NCBI GenBank assembly: GCA_963732005.1
Contig: CAVSXT010000004.1
Location: 620,001-684,000, forward strand
Length of the DNA: 64,000 nucleotides
Direction: 5' to 3'
Origin: JASLEW01 sp963732005
Lineage (GTDB): Bacteria > Acidobacteriota > Thermoanaerobaculia > Multivoradales > UBA5704
The notes beneath the pieces were generated by a model. That model made no database searches. It worked only from the letters and a program-made list of their open reading frames with translations, and had not been told where the DNA came from. Within the stretch, counting starts at the first letter, position 1. Each line of letters opens with the position of its first letter. Positions 53,176 through 61,175 of this stretch are shown here, piece by piece. Made by a program: the position numbers and the translations under genes.

Positions 53176-53570
53176 TTGAAGCTCCTTTCAAGATGTGCGA
53201 TTCGCCGGCGAGAGCAAGCACCGGGATCACGAACCGTCACGCCAAGGCATGTACCATAGCTCTTACCGCGGATGTGCTAAACTAACCACGGTAACTTATT
53301 ATACGCATCACCCGGCCAAGGCGTCTGTCGGCTCTCAGTCGTCAGGGTAGTCTGCAAGGAGCGCCGCGCTCGGACAGCGACAGTTTCATGGCTATATCTA
53401 TCTATTTCTTTTCGTCTGCCGCGCCAGCGGTTGCGGTGCCCAGGTGAGGGAATCGGCCGGCTCCGGTCGTTCATTGGGCAGAAGGGACGCGCGTGCCTCC
53501 CTCACGATCCAGGCGGAACCGGCACCCAACCTCCCGGGGTCCACCGTCGAGTCACTAAAAGGAGATGGTC
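53176..53570. other. Divergent intergenic region between tail proteins A and B
   Basis: These 395 bp carry the second copy of the 20-bp motif and the A+T-richer stretch around 53290-53400, both probably promoter DNA for protein B and perhaps for A on the other strand. The leader of B is about 260 bp if transcription starts near the motif. No gene is recognised in it. Confidence 0.5.
53276..53295 (+). promoter_or_regulatory. Conserved 20-bp motif, copy 2 (tail protein B)
   Basis: GCTAAACTAACCACGGTAAC, same strand and spacing-internal order as copy 1 before the sigma gene. It lies about 275 bp upstream of the tail protein B start and 100 bp upstream of protein A's start on the opposite strand. 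Sharing it with the sigma gene suggests that the sigma factor or one regulator controls both. Confidence 0.6.
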
Positions 53571-54011
53571 ATGAGCCCAGCGGCGCCGTCACACGTGATG
53601 GAAGAGCAGACGAGCAACGACCAAGGTGGCAGGATCTTCGGCCAGCCGAGTGCCAGCGATGCACCGGAGAAGGCGACGAAGCAACAGCCGGCATCCCAGA
53701 CCAAGCGGTGGTTCTTTCATTTCGAGATCGGCATCAAGAAGACCGTCCGCGCCACACCGGAGCGCCCGACAGAGATCCGGGCCACCCAGGCGGCCGACAG
53801 GAGCGGTGGAGCGGTGCCCCAGGTGCGCATGATCACGGCGGCGAGCGCTCCGGCACAGAGCGTGGCGATGGCGATGCCGAGCCTCCTGCCGAACGAAGGT
53901 GGCACCGGTGGCGGCTCCGGCTCGAGCAGCACTTCTTACTCGGTGTACACCCAGACCGACACCGGCTATACGGTGAGCCCGCCCAACACTTCCGTACCTG
54001 TCGACGACTAA
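53571..54011 (+). CDS. Small tail protein B (shares VYTQxDxGYTVSPPNT tail)
   Basis: AAGGAG lies 7 bases before the ATG at 53571. The 146-residue product has a polar N-terminus, a short hydrophobic/aromatic segment (KRWFFHFEIGI), a Ser/Ala-rich stretch and a Gly/Ser linker (GGTGGGSGSSSTSY) leading to the tail VYTQTDTGYTVSPPNT plus SVPVDD. The first ~115 residues have nothing in common with protein A, so the tail is the conserved unit. It lies 58 bp upstream of the CHAT protease gene on the same strand. A tail-recognition role (sorting, cleavage or presentation) is inferred. Confidence 0.78.
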   Translation: MSPAAPSHVMEEQTSNDQGGRIFGQPSASDAPEKATKQQPASQTKRWFFHFEIGIKKTVRATPERPTEIRATQAADRSGGAVPQVRMITAASAPAQSVAMAMPSLLPNEGGTGGGSGSSSTSYSVYTQTDTGYTVSPPNTSVPVDD

Positions 54012-54069
54012 CCGCCGGCGCGATCGTCACTGGCAAATCCGTTCAGGCCGGCGGAGAGCTCGGCGCACG

Positions 54070-56934
54070 ATGAGCCGCAAATGGTTGCGGCGGCTCATGA
54101 CGCTGGCCTGGACGGGATGGCTGACGGTCCCTAAACTCGCACTCGCGTCTGTATCTGCCGACTGGGAGCGATGTGAGCGGTGGTTTGTCGAGCAACCTAA
54201 CGATCGCGAGGCCGCTCACTGTTTTTTCCTGGCGGCGCGGAATGAAAGGAGCGGTGAAAACGCCGCTCTCCAGCTGCGTCACCTGTTGCTGACATACCCG
54301 CGCAACCCTGGATTGCTATTGTACCTGGCGATTCTCAATCCACCTCCTGCAGACGCCGAGCTGTGCCTGCGATCCGCGTCCGGCTATTTTCGCCAGCGTG
54401 GCGACAGCGAAGGCGAGGCGCTGGCCCGCAACAATCTTGCGAATCGGCTCATGGATCAAGACAGGCTAGACGAAGCCGAGCAGGAAATCGAACGTGAGAG
54501 GGCTTGCATACGCGGGATTCCCACGCCTTTACGGGCGCGCTATCTCGCAAAGGAGAGTGTCTCGCGGGCCAGACACCTGATGAAGCGTGGAGACTTCACA
54601 GCGGCGAGCCTGCAGCTCGACGAGGTGCCCGAGAACCGACGCGACGAGGGCTGGCTGATCATGGCGAGCAACCTCCACATAGAGACCGGCCAGCTCGCTC
54701 GCGGTTTCGAGGAGTGCTCGCGGCTCGCCGCTCCGGCTTTCACCACGTTCGCTCGCGCAGCGGGCCTTTATTGTGAAGCCCGGGTTCTTCTTGAGCGGAT
54801 GGCCGAATTGCCGAGCGAGGTCGCGCCCGGCGTAGCGGAGAAGACGGCGCGCGAAGCCCTGGCATTGGCAGAGCTGGAGAATCGCAACGTTGCGGCGAGC
54901 GCGCACTGGATGCTGGCGACGCTCTCGAGAGACGCCAAGACGGCGCGAGCCGAGCTCCAATCCTGCCTAGACGTGGCGCTAGTAAACGCCGAGAGCAATC
55001 CCTGCAGGAGCGCTCTTTCTCGCATCGATGCTGCCTCCGGGAAAATGCCACTGGTCAAGCTTGATGCCGGAGCCGCCGCCGCAGCCGACGACCCCGTCGT
55101 GCGAGCCCAGTACCTGGGCACCCGGATGCGCATCAGCTGGGCGACGCGGCCGCTGCCTGACTTCCTGCGCGACGCCGAGTCCGACCTCACGGAGATCGAG
55201 CGCCTGCGCTCGCTGCAATCGGGCGCGGCGACCCAGGTCGGCCTTTTCTCCACCTGGTCCGACGACTACTCCTGGTTTGCCGGGCGGCTCCTGCAAGCCG
55301 CCGGCCGCGGCTGCAACTCCTGCCTCGGCCTCGCCTTCGCCGTCGGCGAGCGGGTGCGCGCCCGCGCCCTCCTCGATTCCCTCTCTTCGCTCCAGCCGGG
55401 CGCCGCGGAGGGCGTCTCCGGTCCAGGCCGGCTGGCGCTGCTGGATCAGGCCATGGCAGCCATGCGCGAACGTCGCGGCGACGCGAGGCTGCCGCCGAGC
55501 GAACGGGCCTTTGCCGCCGCCGACCTCGCAACCCTGGCGGCCAAGGAGGCCGAGCTGCGCAAGCGGCAGGCCGCGCCGGCGGCGCCGGTCGCCGCACCCG
55601 ATGCCGGCGGCGCCTCGCTGGCGGAGGTGCAGCGCCTGCTCGGCGCCGACGAGGCCATGCTGTCGTTCCAGATCGCTCCCTGGCGCGACTGGACCGGCGA
55701 CTTCGGCGGCGGCGCCTGGGTGCTGGTGGTCACCCGCCGCGGCGCCAGCTTCCAGCCACTGCCGGGGATGGGCCGCGAGGACCTGCGCCGCGAGGCCGAC
55801 GACCTGGCGGCGCAGCGCCACGACTCCCGGCCGGCGCCGGCCCCGAGGATCTATCGCCAGCTCCTCGCGCCGGCGGTCGCCGGCCTGCCGCGAGGCATCC
55901 GGCGCCTGATCGTGGTGCCGGACGACGACCTGTGCACCCTCCCGCTCGCGGCGCTCGGTGCGGTTCGCGGCGGCGCGCCGCTGGTCGCCGGCTACCAGAT
56001 CTCGGTCGTCCCCTCCGCGACGCTGTGGGCGCGCTGGCGGCGAGCGCCGCCGCCCCCTGCCTGGCGGCGGCCGGCGCTGGTGCTGGCCGATCCGCCGCCG
56101 CCGACGGCGGCCGTGCAGCGGACTTTTCAGGCGGCCGGCATCGAGTTGCCGACCGCGCCCCTGCCGGCCGCGCGCCGCGAGGCCGGCGATCTGGTGCGCT
56201 ACCTGGGTTGGGGCTGCGAGCGACGGGTCGGCGGCGAGGTGTCGGAAGCCGCGATCACCAGCGCGGACGGCGGCGCCCTGCGGCGCTTCGCGCTGCTGCA
56301 CTTCGCCGCCCATTCGATCGCCGATGCCCTCGACAGCAGGCGCTCCGGCATCTGGCTGTCGCCGGGCGGCGGTCGCGACGGGTTCCTGCGCGAGGCCGAC
56401 ATCGTGAAGCTGCGGCTCGACGACCGGCTGGTGGTCCTCGCCTCGTGCAGCAGCAACCGCGGGCCGGTGATGCGCGGCGAGGGTGTCATGAGCCTGGCGC
56501 GCGCCTTTTTCGTCGCACGAGCGCGCACCGTCGTGGCAAGCCTCTGGCCGCAAGACGACGCCGACGCCCGGGCGGTGCTGAGCCGCTTCTACCGCCACCT
56601 CGGCGATGGCCGTTCGGTGGCGGCGGCGCTCCGGGCGGCGCAGCTCGACCGCCTGCGCTCCCAAGCCCACCTGCCCATGGACGCGTGGGCTGGTTTCGTG
56701 GTCCTCGGCGACGGCGATCTGGTGCCGTTCCCCGGCGGCCGCCACGGCTGGCCTGCCTGGATCGCCCCCACGCCCGCGGGCATCGCGACCGGCGCGCTGG
56801 CGCTGACCGCCTTGCTGGCCCTGGCCGCCTTCAGTGGCCGATCAGCATGGCGGCGAGGGCTTCGTGGGCGCGCCGCGGGAGAGCGTGGGACGGGCGCTGG
56901 CCGGCCAGCGCGTCGAGGGTCCTGGCGACGTTGA
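54070..56934 (+). CDS. CHAT-domain protease with TPR-like repeats and membrane anchor
   Basis: The 954-residue protein begins with a signal-like region (MSRKWLRRLMTLAWTGWLTV to residue ~29), then alpha-solenoid TPR-like repeats (~30-330 and ~420-500). The CHAT domain spans ~515-880: FQIAPWRDWTGDFGGGAWVLVV, IYRQLLAPAVAGLPRGIRRLIVVPDDDLCTLPLAAL, catalytic His H748 in LLHFAAHS and catalytic Cys C793 in VVLASCSSNRG, followed by VVASLWPQDDADA. A hydrophobic segment (~898-921) lies near the end, so the protease is probably anchored outside the cytoplasm. Caspase-like CHAT proteases act on specific protein partners. Codon use in the first third is less GC-rich than in the rest. The C-terminal ~35 codons overlap the convergent GTPase gene. 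Confidence 0.9.
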   Translation: MSRKWLRRLMTLAWTGWLTVPKLALASVSADWERCERWFVEQPNDREAAHCFFLAARNERSGENAALQLRHLLLTYPRNPGLLLYLAILNPPPADAELCLRSASGYFRQRGDSEGEALARNNLANRLMDQDRLDEAEQEIERERACIRGIPTPLRARYLAKESVSRARHLMKRGDFTAASLQLDEVPENRRDEGWLIMASNLHIETGQLARGFEECSRLAAPAFTTFARAAGLYCEARVLLERMAELPSEVAPGVAEKTAREALALAELENRNVAASAHWMLATLSRDAKTARAELQSCLDVALVNAESNPCRSALSRIDAASGKMPLVKLDAGAAAAADDPVVRAQYLGTRMRISWATRPLPDFLRDAESDLTEIERLRSLQSGAATQVGLFSTWSDDYSWFAGRLLQAAGRGCNSCLGLAFAVGERVRARALLDSLSSLQPGAAEGVSGPGRLALLDQAMAAMRERRGDARLPPSERAFAAADLATLAAKEAELRKRQAAPAAPVAAPDAGGASLAEVQRLLGADEAMLSFQIAPWRDWTGDFGGGAWVLVVTRRGASFQPLPGMGREDLRREADDLAAQRHDSRPAPAPRIYRQLLAPAVAGLPRGIRRLIVVPDDDLCTLPLAALGAVRGGAPLVAGYQISVVPSATLWARWRRAPPPPAWRRPALVLADPPPPTAAVQRTFQAAGIELPTAPLPAARREAGDLVRYLGWGCERRVGGEVSEAAITSADGGALRRFALLHFAAHSIADALDSRRSGIWLSPGGGRDGFLREADIVKLRLDDRLVVLASCSSNRGPVMRGEGVMSLARAFFVARARTVVASLWPQDDADARAVLSRFYRHLGDGRSVAAALRAAQLDRLRSQAHLPMDAWAGFVVLGDGDLVPFPGGRHGWPAWIAPTPAGIATGALALTALLALAAFSGRSAWRRGLRGRAAGERGTGAGRPARRGSWRR

Positions 56935-58480
56935 GCACCATCGTGGCGAGCGCCCGGCGGATCAGCGGCTCGATCTCCCGGCGGACCAGGAGGCCATCCT
57001 CCGGCTCGAACTCGGCGGCCGGCGGCGCCCAGGATGCCGGCGGCAGCAGGCCGATATAGACCGGAGCGGACCGCAGGGAACCGATGGCGCCGAGCCGGCA
57101 GGGCAGGGCGGGGTCGGCAGCGAAGGAGTCCCGCGCTTCCAGCAGCCGCGAAGCGCACCCATGCATGGCGCCAGCCAGCGCTTCCGGCTCTCCCTTCGCC
57201 AGCGCCGCCGATAGCCTCTGGCGCAGCGACTCCTCCGTGTGCACGATCTGCCACAGTCGCCATCGACCCCAGCCGGTCTCGGCCAGCACGATGCAGCGCT
57301 GCGGCGAGAGCCGGCGCGATCCCGCCGCATAGAGGCGCGCCCAGCGCAGGAGTTCCGCCCTGCCTCCTTCCAGCTCGTCGAACTCGTGCGCCGCCATGGA
57401 ATGCAGCTGCCAACCATCGACCCGCGCCTGCCATGAGCCGTCCGGCCGCCGCTGTGCCGCCGCCGCGCCGGGCGCGGCGGCGCAGGCCGCATGCAGGACC
57501 ACCCGCCCCTCGACCGGCGGCCACACCCGCCCGCTGGGCGCGGCGACGTCCGGAAGGTGCGGCGGCCGCCGCCGCTCCACGCCCTGGGGCGCCGGGTTCG
57601 GACCGGGGAAGACCGGCATCGCATCTCTGACGGCGGGAGCGGAGCTGCCGGGCACCGCCGGCGCCGCGGCGGGCGAGCGGCCAGGCAAGGAAGCGGCAAG
57701 GTCGTCCTCGCGCGCCAGCACCTCGCGGAGCGCCTGCGCCGCCAGCGGCATCGCCGGCTCCGTATCGGCCGCCGCCGCGGCTTCTTCGAAGAACCGGACC
57801 TGGGCGATCAGCTCGTCGGCGGTGTCGGCGTCGGGCGGCCGCGGGGTCAGGGCGCCTGCCGCGACCAGCTCGCGGACCCGGTCGAGCGCCAGCCGGACCG
57901 AGAGCACGAAGGCTTCCCTGATCCCGGTCCCCTCGGTGGCGACCGACTCGACCAGGGCGATTCCGGCCGTGCTCCCCGTGCTCCCGACACCGCCGCCGCC
58001 GCCGGCCGGAGCAGAGTCGATGCCAAGCCGCACGCGCAAGGCCGCCAGCGGCTCGGCGTCGGTTTCGTCTCGCTTGTTGGCCTGCACCACGACTCCCGGG
58101 CGCGGCCCCTGCCGCGCGTCGAGCAGGGTGCGCAGCTCCTGCAGACACTCCGCGGTCTCGGCGAGCCTCCGGCGCGTCGTGTCCGCCACGAAGACCACGG
58201 CGTCGGCAGTGGCGAGCAGCGCCTGCCGCCGGCGATGGAGGGCGCGTTGGCCGGGAACGCTGACGATCTGGCAGCGTATGGGCAGCCCGTCGTAGCTGCC
58301 GCCGATGTATTCCACCCAATCGAAGAGGAGCGTCCGGCCGTCGGCCTCCTCCGGCGCGCTGATCGGGCGCGACAGGCTGCCGGCGAGCATCTTGAGGCTG
58401 GTCGTCTTGCCCGACTGGGGAGGACCGTCGTAGACCAGCCGGATGACCAGCATGTCCCGCCCTGGCGCCAGGGTCGCCAT
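56831..58480 (-). CDS. MglA-like small GTPase with C-terminal extension
   Basis: The N-terminal ~200 residues are a Ras-like GTPase of the MglA/Arf type: P-loop GPPQSGKTT (19-27), TVPGQ-type switch in IVSVPGQRALHRRRQALL, VVFVADTTRRRLAE, and the base-specific VQANKRDE. Instead of ending there, the chain runs to 549 residues with a long C-terminal region of unknown fold, including LHAACAAAPGAAAAQRRPD and an Arg-rich helical end. MglA controls cell polarity with the roadblock protein MglB, and two roadblock genes are encoded upstream in this operon. Its first ATG overlaps the stop of the preceding gene by one base. Confidence 0.85.
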   Translation of the reverse strand: MATLAPGRDMLVIRLVYDGPPQSGKTTSLKMLAGSLSRPISAPEEADGRTLLFDWVEYIGGSYDGLPIRCQIVSVPGQRALHRRRQALLATADAVVFVADTTRRRLAETAECLQELRTLLDARQGPRPGVVVQANKRDETDAEPLAALRVRLGIDSAPAGGGGGVGSTGSTAGIALVESVATEGTGIREAFVLSVRLALDRVRELVAAGALTPRPPDADTADELIAQVRFFEEAAAAADTEPAMPLAAQALREVLAREDDLAASLPGRSPAAAPAVPGSSAPAVRDAMPVFPGPNPAPQGVERRRPPHLPDVAAPSGRVWPPVEGRVVLHAACAAAPGAAAAQRRPDGSWQARVDGWQLHSMAAHEFDELEGGRAELLRWARLYAAGSRRLSPQRCIVLAETGWGRWRLWQIVHTEESLRQRLSAALAKGEPEALAGAMHGCASRLLEARDSFAADPALPCRLGAIGSLRSAPVYIGLLPPASWAPPAAEFEPEDGLLVRREIEPLIRRALATMVLNVARTLDALAGQRPSHALPRRAHEALAAMLIGH

Positions 58481-59667
58481 CAGCGGTCACGCGCGACGGG
58501 AGAGATCGCCGCGCCTAGGCCTTCGGCCTGGCGCAGGAGGCCTTTCGACAGGGCGTCCGCCTCGAACGCCGGCCAGAGCTTGTGCAGGGCTGCTCGCATC
58601 TGCGGATAGCCGGTCTGCGCGCGGTCGGCCACCAGGTAGACGAAGAACCCGTTGGCCGAGGGCCTGATCAGGTGGACCTCGTCGCCGAAGGTGAACAGCA
58701 GATCTTCCAAAGCGGAGGACAGCCGCAGGGCGCCGATCGACTCCCGGACCTGGTGCAGGCTCTCGCGGCTGAAAGCACTGGCCAGCTCGAGGTCGAGATC
58801 CTGCCGCATGGTTCGCGCCTCGATCGTCCGCCCGGTCGCGGCTTCCACCAGACACACCGCGATGAAACCCTCGAGCTCGCGGATGAGCGCGTCGACGACG
58901 GCGCCGGCCGAACCGCGGCCGCCGGCGGTGACCTGCCTGGACTGCTGGCGGTCGCCGGCGCCGGCGACCCGAGCCGCGGCCTGCCGGGCCGGCTGGTCGC
59001 GGGCCAGCTCGTCACGGCGCCGCATCGCTTCGATCAGCAGGTAGGTCAGCGAGGCGGTGATGGTGCGCCGCGCCTGCTGCCCGACGCCGCTCATGTCGAC
59101 GTCGACCGTCTCCCAGCCGAAGATCTCGATCGCCGCCTCGTCGCCTTGCTTCGCTTCCGCCTGGGCGTCCCAGAGGTCGCCGCGCACGAAGCGGACCGTG
59201 CCGGTGCGGCCCGCTGACCGCACTTCCAGGGTGCAGCTTTCCTTCTCGATCGCCAGCAGCTGGATGAAGGCCGCCAGGCCGACGTTCTCGAGATGTCCCT
59301 TGACGCCGCGCTGGAGGGCCGCGGCGATTCGGATGGAGAGGTCTTCGAGCGGCAGAGCTCGCTCCAGCACCTCGATGCCGTCGAACATGGCCGGCCTGTC
59401 CGGCGCCTGGACGACGGCACTGCCGGCCAGCACCACCAGGCAGGTGTCCGGGGAGACCTCCGCCAGCGCCGGCAGCAGACCGGCAGGCGGTACCACCTGT
59501 TCGGCGAGGTCGATGACCACCAGGTCGTAGCTCCCCTCGCGCAAGGCCTCCGCCGCCTGCGGCGAAGGCACCGATTGCAGGCGGGCTCCGAGGCCGCGGC
59601 GGTCGAGCGCTGCTGCCAGCCCGACCGTCAGGGCCTCGTCCAGATTCACCGCCAGGATCGCTTTCAT
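58480..59667 (-). CDS. Receiver-like/DUF4388 (PATAN) protein with roadblock-like C-terminus
   Basis: From the ATG at 59667 the ~395-residue protein starts with a degenerate receiver (MKAILAVNLDEALTVGLAAAL ... YDLVVIDLAEQVVPP). A DUF4388/PATAN-like domain follows (GHLENVGLAAFIQLLAIEKESCTLEVRSAGRTGTVRFVRGDLWDAQAEAKQGDEAAIEIFGWE). After a linker, a roadblock-like module (ALIRELEGFIAVCLVEAATGRTIEARTMRQDLDLELASAFSRESLHQVRESIGALRLSSALEDLLFTFGDEVHLIRP) ends the protein. Such proteins integrate signals for polarity or motility GTPases. It overlaps the GTPase start by one base (TGATG) and follows the small roadblock genes. Confidence 0.8.
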   Translation of the reverse strand: MKAILAVNLDEALTVGLAAALDRRGLGARLQSVPSPQAAEALREGSYDLVVIDLAEQVVPPAGLLPALAEVSPDTCLVVLAGSAVVQAPDRPAMFDGIEVLERALPLEDLSIRIAAALQRGVKGHLENVGLAAFIQLLAIEKESCTLEVRSAGRTGTVRFVRGDLWDAQAEAKQGDEAAIEIFGWETVDVDMSGVGQQARRTITASLTYLLIEAMRRRDELARDQPARQAAARVAGAGDRQQSRQVTAGGRGSAGAVVDALIRELEGFIAVCLVEAATGRTIEARTMRQDLDLELASAFSRESLHQVRESIGALRLSSALEDLLFTFGDEVHLIRPSANGFFVYLVADRAQTGYPQMRAALHKLWPAFEADALSKGLLRQAEGLGAAISPVARDR

Positions 59668-59713
59668 GGCTCGATGGGCTCGGCGAGGCTGCTGCCGTCG
59701 CCTGGCGCGCGGG

Positions 59714-60082
59714 CTATCGTAGGCCGGCGAGGTTCTTGTTGATGGCCGACCGCACGATCGCCAGGTTGGTGCTCTCCCGGTCGGCCGCAAGGTAGAGGAA
59801 GACGTTGGGTGACACCATCTTGATGATGTGGATCTGGTCGGAGAGCGTGAGCAGGATGTCGTCGAGGGTGGACTTGAGATTGAGCGCCTTCACGATCTTC
59901 AACTTCTGCTTGACCAGCTCGCTGTTATAGGCGCTGGCGACGCCGAGATCGAAGTCCGAGCGCAGGCTCTTGGCGCCGAGGGTCAGGCCGGATTCCATGT
60001 CGACCAGCGAGGCGGCGATGAAGCCGCTCATGTCGGCGGCGATCTTGTCGATGACTTCGACGATTTGCTTTTCGGATGGCAT
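59714..60082 (-). CDS. Roadblock/LC7-domain protein (MglB-like) 2
   Basis: The 122-residue protein is a single roadblock domain: DMSGFIAASLVDMESGLTLGAKSLRSDFDLGVASAYNSELVKQKLKIVKALNLKSTLDDILLTLSDQIHIIKMVSPNVFLYLAADRE (in segments). Roadblock proteins dimerise and act as GAP or platform for Ras-like GTPases; MglB does this for MglA. It lies 49 bp after the first roadblock gene and 47 bp before the PATAN-type gene, in the same operon. Confidence 0.9.
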   Translation of the reverse strand: MPSEKQIVEVIDKIAADMSGFIAASLVDMESGLTLGAKSLRSDFDLGVASAYNSELVKQKLKIVKALNLKSTLDDILLTLSDQIHIIKMVSPNVFLYLAADRESTNLAIVRSAINKNLAGLR

Positions 60083-60131
60083 CAGTGTCTTCCTATCAAT
60101 TTCTTGCGTTAATGGTTGGCGGAGCGGGCTG

Positions 60132-60500
60132 CTAGACGACCAGGTCCTTCTCCGCGCCGGCGAGGGCCATGCGCGCCATGGCCAGGTTGGCCTTCGTCTT
60201 GTCGAGGACGAGATACATGAACAGCGCGTCGTTGCTGGAGAGCAGGCGGATCAGGTGATACTGCCTACCGAGCGTGATGAGGATGTCCTCGATGCTGTCC
60301 TTCAGGTCGAGGTTCTTCATCGTCTTGCGTTTCGCCCGCACCACCTCGGTGTTGCCGGCCGCGGCGACTTCCAGGTTCAGCCCGGGGCCGCCGCCCGACT
60401 GGGCCAGCACCATGCCGCTGTTGCTGTCGACGATGCAGCCGCCGACCGCGCCGTCGAGCTCCATCACCTTCTCGAGCGCGCCCTTGGTAGTAGTTGCCAT
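60132..60500 (-). CDS. Roadblock/LC7-domain protein (MglB-like) 1
   Basis: Also 122 residues and one roadblock domain: LEKVMELDGAVGGCIVDSNSGMVLAQSGGGPGLNLEVAAAGNTEVVRAKRKTMKNLDLKDSIEDILITLGRQYHLIRLLSSNDALFMYLVLDKTKANL (in segments). It is related to, but clearly different from, the second roadblock protein, so the pair could form a heterodimer. It lies 59 bp after the response regulator gene. Confidence 0.9.
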   Translation of the reverse strand: MATTTKGALEKVMELDGAVGGCIVDSNSGMVLAQSGGGPGLNLEVAAAGNTEVVRAKRKTMKNLDLKDSIEDILITLGRQYHLIRLLSSNDALFMYLVLDKTKANLAMARMALAGAEKDLVV

Positions 60501-60559
60501 TCTCCAGCCTCCCTTTCGCGTGCCTTCGGCACAGTAAATACGGATGGTTCAGTGACGTT

Positions 60560-60946
60560 CTATGACAAATGATCGCGGATCGTCGTGGCGACGACTGCCA
60601 GCGGCTCGGTCTTGTAGATGAAGTCGTCGGCGCCGCGGCGCCGCGCCTCGGCCTCGGTCTCGCGGTTGCCATACGCGGTGAGGATGATCACCTTGGTATG
60701 GGGCGAGACCGCGCGCACGTGGCTGACGATCTCCAGACCCTCGACGCCGTGCGTACCGCTCAAGCGCAGGTCGGTGAGGACCAGCGAGAACTGACTGCCG
60801 CTGATCAGCGCCATGGCATGATCGAGCTCCTGCGCGCATTCCACCGCGTAACCCTGATGGGTGAGATAGCGCTGCATGGCGAGCAGGGTCTGCTCCTCGT
60901 CCTCGACCAGCAACAGTGTGCGTACCGGTGTGTTCGTCTCGCTCAT
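60560..60946 (-). CDS. Single-domain response regulator
   Basis: At 128 residues it is only a receiver: acidic pair in LLLVEDEEQTL, phospho-Asp in LVLTDLRLSGTHGVEGLE, Thr in IILTAYGN, and Lys in DFIYKTEPL. With no output domain it signals by protein-protein contact. It is first in the operon with two roadblock proteins, a PATAN-type protein and the MglA-like GTPase, and is divergent from a PAS histidine kinase that is the likely phosphodonor. A candidate sigma-54 promoter lies upstream. Confidence 0.93.
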   Translation of the reverse strand: MSETNTPVRTLLLVEDEEQTLLAMQRYLTHQGYAVECAQELDHAMALISGSQFSLVLTDLRLSGTHGVEGLEIVSHVRAVSPHTKVIILTAYGNRETEAEARRRGADDFIYKTEPLAVVATTIRDHLS

Positions 60947-60971
60947 CCGTGGTCAGCCCGCCGGGCACAAG

Positions 60972-60987
60972 TGCACTCCGCGTGCCA
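60972..60987 (-). promoter_or_regulatory. Candidate sigma-54 promoter of the response regulator/roadblock operon
   Basis: On the minus strand TGGCACGCGGAGTGCA matches the -24/-12 consensus TGGCACGnnnnTTGCW with GG and GC exactly 10 bases apart; only the base before TGC differs. Transcription would start about 12 bases further on, roughly 15 bases before the regulator's ATG. Confidence 0.5.
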
Positions 60988-61039
60988 TGCGCCAAGCCAG
61001 CGCGCAGCCGCCGCCGGGGCGGCGGGCGGCCGCGCCCGA

Positions 61040-61087
61040 TGTCCAGATCTTGGACGCCAGCGGCTGGTTCGGTGTCCAGAACCTGGA
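61040..61087. promoter_or_regulatory. Two palindromic sites in the divergent promoter region
   Basis: GTCCA-N5-TGGAC (61040-61054) and GTCCAG-N3-CTGGAC (61073-61087) share the frame TGTCCAG...TGGACGCCAG and have centres 33 bp apart, three helical turns. They lie about 85-120 bp upstream of the sigma-54 start site, a usual place for enhancer-binding activators, and in front of the kinase gene. Confidence 0.55.
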
Positions 61088-61175
61088 CGCCAGGCCGTGG
61101 GCCGCCACGGGGAGCCCTCGCCTTGACTGCCGTTCATACAAAATTGAACAGCAATGTTTATAACGAATACCTGGG

